From positions 1 to 64,000 of the forward strand of contig VXBP01004148.1 in assembly GCA_013400115.1 (NCBI GenBank): 64,000 nucleotides of DNA, written 5' to 3'. Both the position numbers and the translations under genes were made by a program. Under the pieces are notes generated by a model. That model searched no databases, was not told the DNA's origin, and saw nothing but the letters and a program-made list of their open reading frames with translations. This document shows, in pieces, positions 58,526-64,000 of this stretch. The stretch comes from Rhinopomastus cyanomelas (taxonomy: Eukaryota > Chordata > Aves > Bucerotiformes > Rhinopomastidae). Each line of letters starts with the position of its first letter. The stretch's first letter is position 1.

Positions 58526-59492
58526 CTCCGCGGCTCTCGGTTAGCATGGGGGAGCTGGTGAGGATTGCTTTGGCATCACTTGTTTGATGATGGTTGGGAG
58601 GGGAGGGAGGGGCATTCTTCCTGTTTCCTTCACTTACTTAAATATTGCTATTAGAAATAAGTCATTCATTGATCAGTCCGCACAGAGATAGATATGGGAA
58701 GTAAATCACAATACACCACAGCTATGTAAAAATAATTCTGCTTCAAAGTTTTCTTTTTGGTCAGCAAGTGCCAAGTGCTGCAAAGACTTCAAACTGCCCC
58801 CACAGTCCAAATCCCACGTCTTTGATAGATGCCATCCTCAGGTTTCTTTTGCTTTCAGAGAAGATCCAGGTTCATGGGGAAATATTATTTTTCTTTTTAA
58901 GTGCAAATCCTCCCTTGAGGGCTTTTTCCAAAACCCATAGTCCAGCTCCCTGAGTGATTACAGCATTAGTCTCTGTTTCTACCAGCTACACTACTAGACT
59001 TCAGTTTGGCACAGCTCTGCCACTGGATGCCCCTGGGGAACAACCTTCCCAGGAAAGTGGATTTTTGTTTGCTTAACATCCAGTTACTGTCACAATGCAA
59101 AGGCCCATCCTTCTTGTAAGGAAACAATTACAGACGAGTGTACTGGCTCCCGGCTATCCCCACATACCTTTTCCTTTTAAAAGATGTACAAAGGCAGAGG
59201 AATATATTAATTAGTCAAACAGATACATAAATCTGTATTGGGTTGCTCATTATGATGTTGTGACAGGGAGGAAAACAGAGCAGTCACAAATCTTTGTGGG
59301 TGATGACATGTTAGAATCTGGGGTCATCACTGTTACTCACTGGGATTGGAAAGCACTACAGTCAAACAGACCCTAAACAGCAGACAGGAAACCATCGACC
59401 TCCACAACTCAGCTTTGAAAAACTCATAGGAAGCTTTTTGTCAGGGATGAGCTGCTGGACCCAGGAAGAGATCCTGCTCAGGCCTCACTACT
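58526..59492 (-). other. ZFAND3 5' intron, nothing recognised
   Basis: Unique-looking sequence. Searched by eye for the A20-finger exon without success. Confidence 0.5.
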
Positions 59493-61108
59493 TATAGAAT
59501 CATAGAATCATTACGGATTGGAAGGGACCTCGAAAGATCATCTAGTCCAATCCCTCTGCAACAGCAGGATCACCTAAACCAAGTCACACAGGATCCTATC
59601 CAGCTGGGTCTTGAATATATCCAGTGAGGGAGACTCCACAACCCCCCTGGGCAGCCTGTTCCAGTGCTCTGTCACCCTCACCGTGAAGAAGTTCCTTCTC
59701 AGGCTGATGTGGAACCTCTTATGTTCCAGCTTACAACCATTGCCCCTCGTCCTATCACTACATGACACTGAGAAGAGCCTGGCTCCATCCTCCTGACACC
59801 CACCCCTCAAATATTTGTAGACATTAATGAGGTCATCCCTCAGTCTCCTCTTCTCCAAGCTAAAGAGACCCAGCTCCCTCAGCCTTTCCTCATAAGGGAG
59901 GTGCTCCACCTCTTTCATCATCTTCGTTGCCCTACGCTGAACTCTCTTCAGAAGCTCCACATCCCTCTTGAACTGAGGAGCCCAGAACTGGACACAATAC
60001 TCCAGATGTGGTCTCACCAGGGCAGAGTAGAGGGGGAGAAGAACCTCTCTTGATCTGCTAACCACCCCTCTTCTAATCCACCCCAGGATGCTGTTGGTCC
60101 TCTTGGCCACAAGAGCACATTGCTGGCTCATAGTCATCTGGTTGTCCACCAGGACCCCCAAGTCCCTTTCCCCTACACTACACTCCAACAGGTCAGTCCC
60201 CAGCCTATACTGGTACCTAGGGTTGTTCTTGCCCAGATGCAAGACTCTGCACTTACTCTTGTTATAGCTCATTAAATTTTTCTCTGCCCAGCTCTCCAGC
60301 CTGTCCAGATCTCGCTGAATGGCAGCACAGTCTGCTGGGGTGTCGGCGACACCACCCAGCTTTGTGTCATCAGCAAACTTGCTGACAGTGCATGCCAATC
60401 CCTCATCCAAGTCATCAATGAATAGATTGAACAGGACCGGTCCCAGCACCGATCCCTGGGGCACTCCACTAGATACAGGCCTCCAACTAGACTCTGTCCC
60501 ATTGACCACCACTCTCTGACTTCTACCCTGTAGCCAGTTTACAATCCACCTCACTACCCGAAAATCTAGGCCACACTGCCTCAGTTTGTCTGCAAGGATG
60601 CTGTGAGAGACCGTGTCAAATGCCTTTCTTAAGTCAAGATAGATGACATCCACGGCTCTGCCCTCATCCATCCACCTGGTTACACCCTCATAAAAGGCTA
60701 TCAGGTTGGTCAAGCATGACTTTCCCTTTGTGAAGCCGTGCTGACTGTCCCTAATGACCCTCCTGTCCTTGATGTGCCTGGAGACAGCCTCTAGGACAAA
60801 TTGTTCCATCACCTTTCCTGGGATGGAGGTGAGGCTGACCAGTCTATAGTTACCTGGGTCTTCCTTCTTTCCCTTTTTAAAGATTGGGGTCACATTTGCT
60901 ATCCTACAGTCCCTAGGCACCTCTCCCGTTCCCCAGGACCTAGCAAAGATGATGGAGAGCGGCCTAGCAATGACTTCCGCCATCTCCCTCAGCACACGCG
61001 GGTGCATCCCGTCTGGGCCCATAGATTTGTGCACATCCAGTTTGCTCAACTTATCCCTAACCCAATCTTCATCAACCAAGGCAGGCTCCTCTCTTGCCTC
61101 AACCTCCT
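59493..61108 (-). mobile_element. CR1 LINE, youngest-looking copy with open ~500-codon ORF2 frame
   Basis: About 1.6 kb, from the octamer end to a 5' truncation at ~61108. The minus strand has one unbroken frame (59574-61079) covering the whole RT domain and C-terminus. In order: PGNYRLVSLTSIPGKVMEQF (palm start), AVDVIYLDLRKAFDTVSHSI (first catalytic Asp), GVPQGSVLGPVLFNLFIDDL, VSKFADDTKLGGVADTPADC (catalytic Asp-Asp intact), ALVAKRTNSILGWIRRGVVS, SALVRPHLEYCVQFWAPQFK and the C-terminal EHWNRLPRGVVESPS. The endonuclease domain and ORF1 are absent, as is usual for 5'-truncated LINE insertions, so the copy cannot move alone. The open frame over 1.5 kb indicates recent insertion. The apparent start at 61079 is not a real start codon; homology continues ~10 codons upstream to the truncation. 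Confidence 0.95.
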
Positions 61109-61896
61109 ATGTAGTCTTATGTCTCTGTAGTCTTATCTCCTTCTTCAGTCTTATGAAGAAGTTTCACCCCAGGTATTCACCCTGGATATTATTAGTGTTG
61201 GAGCAATCAATAAAGCTTTGAGCCCTTGGAATTCTGTATCAGCCATCATCAGACAGCTGCCGCAGTTAGAACTGGAACCACCACCACAGAAGTTTTTAGT
61301 GCCTCCTCTACCGAGGCCACATTCCTGACACTAGTGGAGCTCACAGCTAGAAACTGTTTGGGGAACTACCAGTCTCTAAAAGACCACTACTGAAAAGAAA
61401 TTAAAATCTCACGTATTGCCTGCAAATACAAAGTTTTGAGAGTTGGATGTGAGCTGTACCCACGGCAAGCTGTGCTGTGTCACAAGTAGGAGTGAGTCCA
61501 TCTTCAAAGAGCAAAGTTACAAAGAGTGTAATTTTGAGCATCATATACACTGCAAGCAACCTAGAAAAGCCAGAGCAGAGACACAGAACAATAATTGCTA
61601 CTATTAAATATATTCAAATTCAGAAAGTTAACAATTCTGAGACAGTGCATGATTTTTCTTGGCTAGATATCTGCAAATCCTTGGGCTGTACCAGCTCAGT
61701 GCCATCCACAAAAAGCATTTACAGAGAAACATTTCTGGATAACAGAAGTCACAGCAGTACTTCAATGACAGTGTGGTAAGTCCTAGCCCTACACCATGTC
61801 TCCCAAGGGGCAGGCTTCAGAGCACATTGACCAACATGGTTTGGGCTGGGTTTTTTCAGAAAAACTATTAACTTTTGCAACCTATTGATAAATTCC
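61109..61896 (-). other. ZFAND3 5' intron, nothing recognised
   Basis: Contains a short duplicated TGTAGTCTTAT motif at ~61110-61137 at the CR1 5' boundary. The 100-aa plus ORF at 61477 is unsupported. Confidence 0.5.
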
Positions 61897-62034
61897 CCAA
61901 TTCAAGGGGAGGCTGGACAAGGCTCCGGGCAACCTGATCTAGTTGAGGCTGTCTCTGCTCACTGCAGGGGGGATTGGACTGGATGACCTTTGGAGGTCCC
62001 TTCCAACCCAGGCCATTCTGTGATTCTGTGAACT
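61897..62034 (+). mobile_element. CR1 LINE 3' fragment
   Basis: GGAGGCTGGACAAGGCTCCG, GATTGGACTGGATGACCTTT, GGTCCCTTCCAACCCAGGCC, then ATTCTGTGATTCTGTG. About 140 bp. Confidence 0.9.
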
Positions 62035-62154
62035 GTTGAGACTACTAAACTCCAATGCCCAGGGTACCCTGTCACTGGAGTTGTACTACTTACACTACAG
62101 CAAATTACTAACAGTCACCTCAGCAATGTGGTGTTAAGAGAAAGACAGGGCTTT

Positions 62155-62222
62155 TCATAAAATAACATAAATTAAACATAACATAACATAATTTAAACAT
62201 AACAAAACATGATTTAAATAAC
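62155..62222. repeat. Degenerate (AACAT)n simple repeat
   Basis: AACATAACATAACATAATTT-like units alternate with AAAACATGATTTAAATA. Decayed AT-rich simple repeat. Confidence 0.75.
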
Positions 62223-62310
62223 AACTTTGACCTACATTATCAAGTATTTCTGAAATATTGCTTTAGAATTTGTGGTCCAGTATTTACCTGTTAAAAATTT
62301 ATGTCTAATG

Positions 62311-62455
62311 GAATCCTGGAAGCATTCAAGGCTAAGTTGGATGGGGCTCTGAGGAACCTGATTTAGTGGGAGGTATCCCTGCCCATGCAGGGGGATTGGA
62401 ACTGGATGACCTTTAAGGTCTTCTCTAGCTCTAACCTGTCTATGATTCTATGATG
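62311..62455 (+). mobile_element. CR1 LINE 3' fragment
   Basis: TGGAAGCATTCAAGGCTAAG, GGATTGGAACTGGATGACCT, then ATGATTCTATGATG. About 145 bp. Confidence 0.88.
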
Positions 62456-62964
62456 CTGCATGAGGTGTGTGACAGTTTGTCAATGCAATGGCAATTGGCT
62501 TCCCTTAACCAGGACTCTCATTAACACAAATACCCTGCAGATCACCTTGATCACCCCCCAAGTGTAAAAAAAGCTGGCCAGGGTCTGAATGCATCCAGTA
62601 AAGTCACTACTGCTTAACAAATACAACAGAACAAGAATACAAACAAGACCCTGGCAAGTTGCAAAGGATGACATGCTCTGATGAAAACCAGAACATAGTT
62701 CTGCTGACAGAATAAGGACCTTTCCAAATAGTGCCAATGAAGGAAAAACAGAAGAAGGGTTGGCAAAAGCCTTCTTAATTATGACCTCCAGAAGGTCCCA
62801 CGGACAGCAGATCCACACATGCCACTGCCGCTAAAATAATATTTTCCCTTCGTTTCTATGGAGACTTTTTACTGTGTTAGCAAAACATCTGCCAAACTGC
62901 ACAATGACTGACCAAACAGCCATGAGATTCATGTTCCCCTTCCCTAGTTATCGGTTTGACGGGC

Positions 62965-63386
62965 AGACTGGTGGATGAGAAGCTGGACAGGAGCAGGCAG
63001 TGTGCAGTTGCAGCCTGAAGGCCAACAGCATCCTGGGGTGCATCACAAGAAGCGTGGTCAGCAGACCGAGAGAGAGGATTCTGCCTTTCTAGTCTGCCCT
63101 GGTGACACTTCACCTGCACTCCTGCGTTCAGCTCTGGAGGCCCGAACACAAGAAGGATGAGGACCTGATGCAGTGGGACCAGAGGAGGCAATGAAAATGA
63201 TCGGGGAGCTGGAGCCCCTCTGCTGCAAGGACAGGCTGATGGAACTGGAGCTGTCTGGAGAACTGTGTGGAATCCAAGGCAACCTGACCTAGTTGAAGCT
63301 GTCTCTGATCACTGCAGGGGAGTTAGACCAGGTGACCTTCGGAGGTCCCTTCTAAACCAGGCCATTCTATGGTTCTATGATTCTAG
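62965..63386 (+). mobile_element. CR1 LINE fragment with internal deletion
   Basis: ACTGGTGGATGAGAAGCTGG, AACAGCATCCTGGGGTGCAT, AGCCCCTCTGCTGCAAGGAC, then a jump near 63265 to GGCAACCTGACCTAGTTGAA and the ATTCTATGGTTCTATGATTC end. Confidence 0.88.
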
Positions 63387-63749
63387 TTAATGAAGCAAAA
63401 CTTTCTAACTTTTCATAGACATTTTAGCTGCCACACAGGTTTAGCGGACAGAAGCCTTCTCTATTTGTCAGAGAAAGTTCACGATTTCATCTCAAGATGG
63501 TCTCCTTTTCTCCTTGGTATGCTTTTTCAGGTGTTAATGGTGGCTGATTTGGGGTGGAGGCCAGGGTTCAAAAGCAGAGGATATCCTGGTGTTAGTTACA
63601 AAGTGAAGTCAGCACCAAAGTAAGATGTGAAAATTAGTCACAGGGGAATAGCAGAAGAAATGGTCTATCAATGAAATACATTACACAGAGAAGTACCTAT
63701 TACAGCATGGTAGAGCGGCCGCCAGCAGTAAGCAGAAACATTGACAGTA

Positions 63750-64000
63750 TGCTGGAAAAGAACTCTTAAGATCATCCAGCCCAGCCCAGGACCTAACACC
63801 ACCACATCAGCCAGACCAGGGCACTAAGGACCACAGCCAGGCTGTCCTTAAACACCTCCATGGATGGGGACTCCACTATCGCCCTGGGCAGTCCAGTCCA
63901 GGATCTGATCACCATTTCCATGAGGAAGGGCTTCCTAACATCCAACCTAACCCTCCCTTGGTAGCTTCAGACTCTGCCTTCTGGTCCTGGCACTGGTTGT
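63750..64000 (-). mobile_element. CR1 LINE fragment running off the window
   Basis: TATGCTGGAAAAGAACTCTT, AGATCATCCAGCCCAGCCCA, CATTTCCATGAGGAAGGGCT. Continues beyond 64000. Same 3' UTR type as 56484. Confidence 0.87.

Larger units (their letters stand above)
17802..64000 (-). other. ZFAND3: ZFAND3 gene body (3' part, four coding exons; 5' end outside window)
   Basis: The gene encodes an A20/AN1-type zinc-finger protein of the ZFAND family. Four exons (57303-57482, 52957-53022, 37896-38066, 17802-17956) are in the right order on the minus strand and join in frame to 190 residues ending in a stop. The order of parts is the end of the A20 finger region, a serine/threonine-rich linker, a basic patch, then the AN1 zinc finger and C-terminus. 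All introns are phase 1 with GTAAGT donors. The missing ~37 N-terminal residues, with the initiator methionine and the A20 cysteines, were not found up to 64000. In vertebrates the gene is unusually long for its small protein, consistent with the 4-20 kb introns here. The family is linked to ubiquitin binding and stress responses, and ZFAND3 has been described as a nuclear, DNA-associated factor. That is family knowledge, not read from this sequence. Confidence 0.95.

Noticed and set aside
59574..61079. 501-codon ORF as a host gene
   Set aside because: It is CR1 ORF2 (RT plus C-terminus) with CR1 3' UTR directly downstream and no initiator.
62878..62925. Possible A20-finger exon of ZFAND3 on the minus strand (encodes MNL... 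and ...RCFA)
   Set aside because: The resemblance to the expected MNLCSKCFA end is partial, spacing and cysteines are wrong, and there is no GT donor in the needed phase. The real exon probably lies beyond 64000.
1..64000. CRISPR arrays, operons, prokaryotic or phage systems
   Set aside because: No regularly spaced repeats and no dense coding. Spliced exons and LINE copies show vertebrate nuclear DNA.

Overview
This window is vertebrate, almost certainly avian, nuclear DNA. It carries one recognisable host gene, ZFAND3 (zinc finger AN1-type containing 3), on the minus strand. The rest is dominated by CR1 LINE retrotransposon copies: about 45-50 separate pieces that I estimate by eye at 35-40% of the window. 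Avian features are CR1 3' ends made of ATTCTRTG-type octamers, two LTRs of avian endogenous-retrovirus type, and near-perfect ZFAND3 coding sequence. CR1 load is usually well under 10% in birds. A load this high suggests a CR1-rich lineage such as Piciformes (woodpeckers, barbets, honeyguides), but that is inference only.

Host gene. Four consecutive ZFAND3 coding exons run right to left: 57303-57482 (junction with the A20 finger plus start of the linker), 52957-53022 (22-codon linker exon), 37896-38066 (linker plus first half of the AN1 zinc finger) and 17802-17956 (second half of AN1, C-terminus and stop). Every junction has AG/GTAAGT-type splice sites and every intron is phase 1. Joined, they give 190 residues. 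Compared with a family length of about 227, only the first ~37 residues (start codon and A20 finger) are missing, presumably beyond 64000. Introns are 4.3, 14.9 and 19.9 kb, and a fourth exceeds 6.5 kb.

Layout. 1-15 kb: region downstream of ZFAND3, with many CR1s, a CR1-tailed 5S-rRNA-like SINE at 3.4-3.55 kb, a GAGCA microsatellite inside a CR1 at 4.16 kb, and an ERV LTR with a tRNA-Phe-type primer binding site at 7.2-8.0 kb. 15-17.8 kb: CR1-free stretch next to the stop codon, probably the 3' UTR. 18-38 kb: intron with CR1s nested in CR1s (24.2 and 25.4 kb), a CR1 3'-flank shared between 19.7 and 25.4 kb, and an internally deleted CR1 that still reaches ORF1 (31.7-33.8 kb). 37.2-37.7 kb: solo LTR. 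38-53 kb: intron with CR1s and a hAT MITE (40.8 kb) inside a CR1. 53-64 kb: introns with more CR1s, including the youngest-looking copy (59.5-61.1 kb), which keeps an open ~500-codon reverse-transcriptase frame.

There are two assembly gaps: a single N at 10078 inside a CR1 and 119 Ns at 31321-31439. I see no tRNA or functional rRNA genes, CRISPR arrays or prokaryotic features, and no second host gene.
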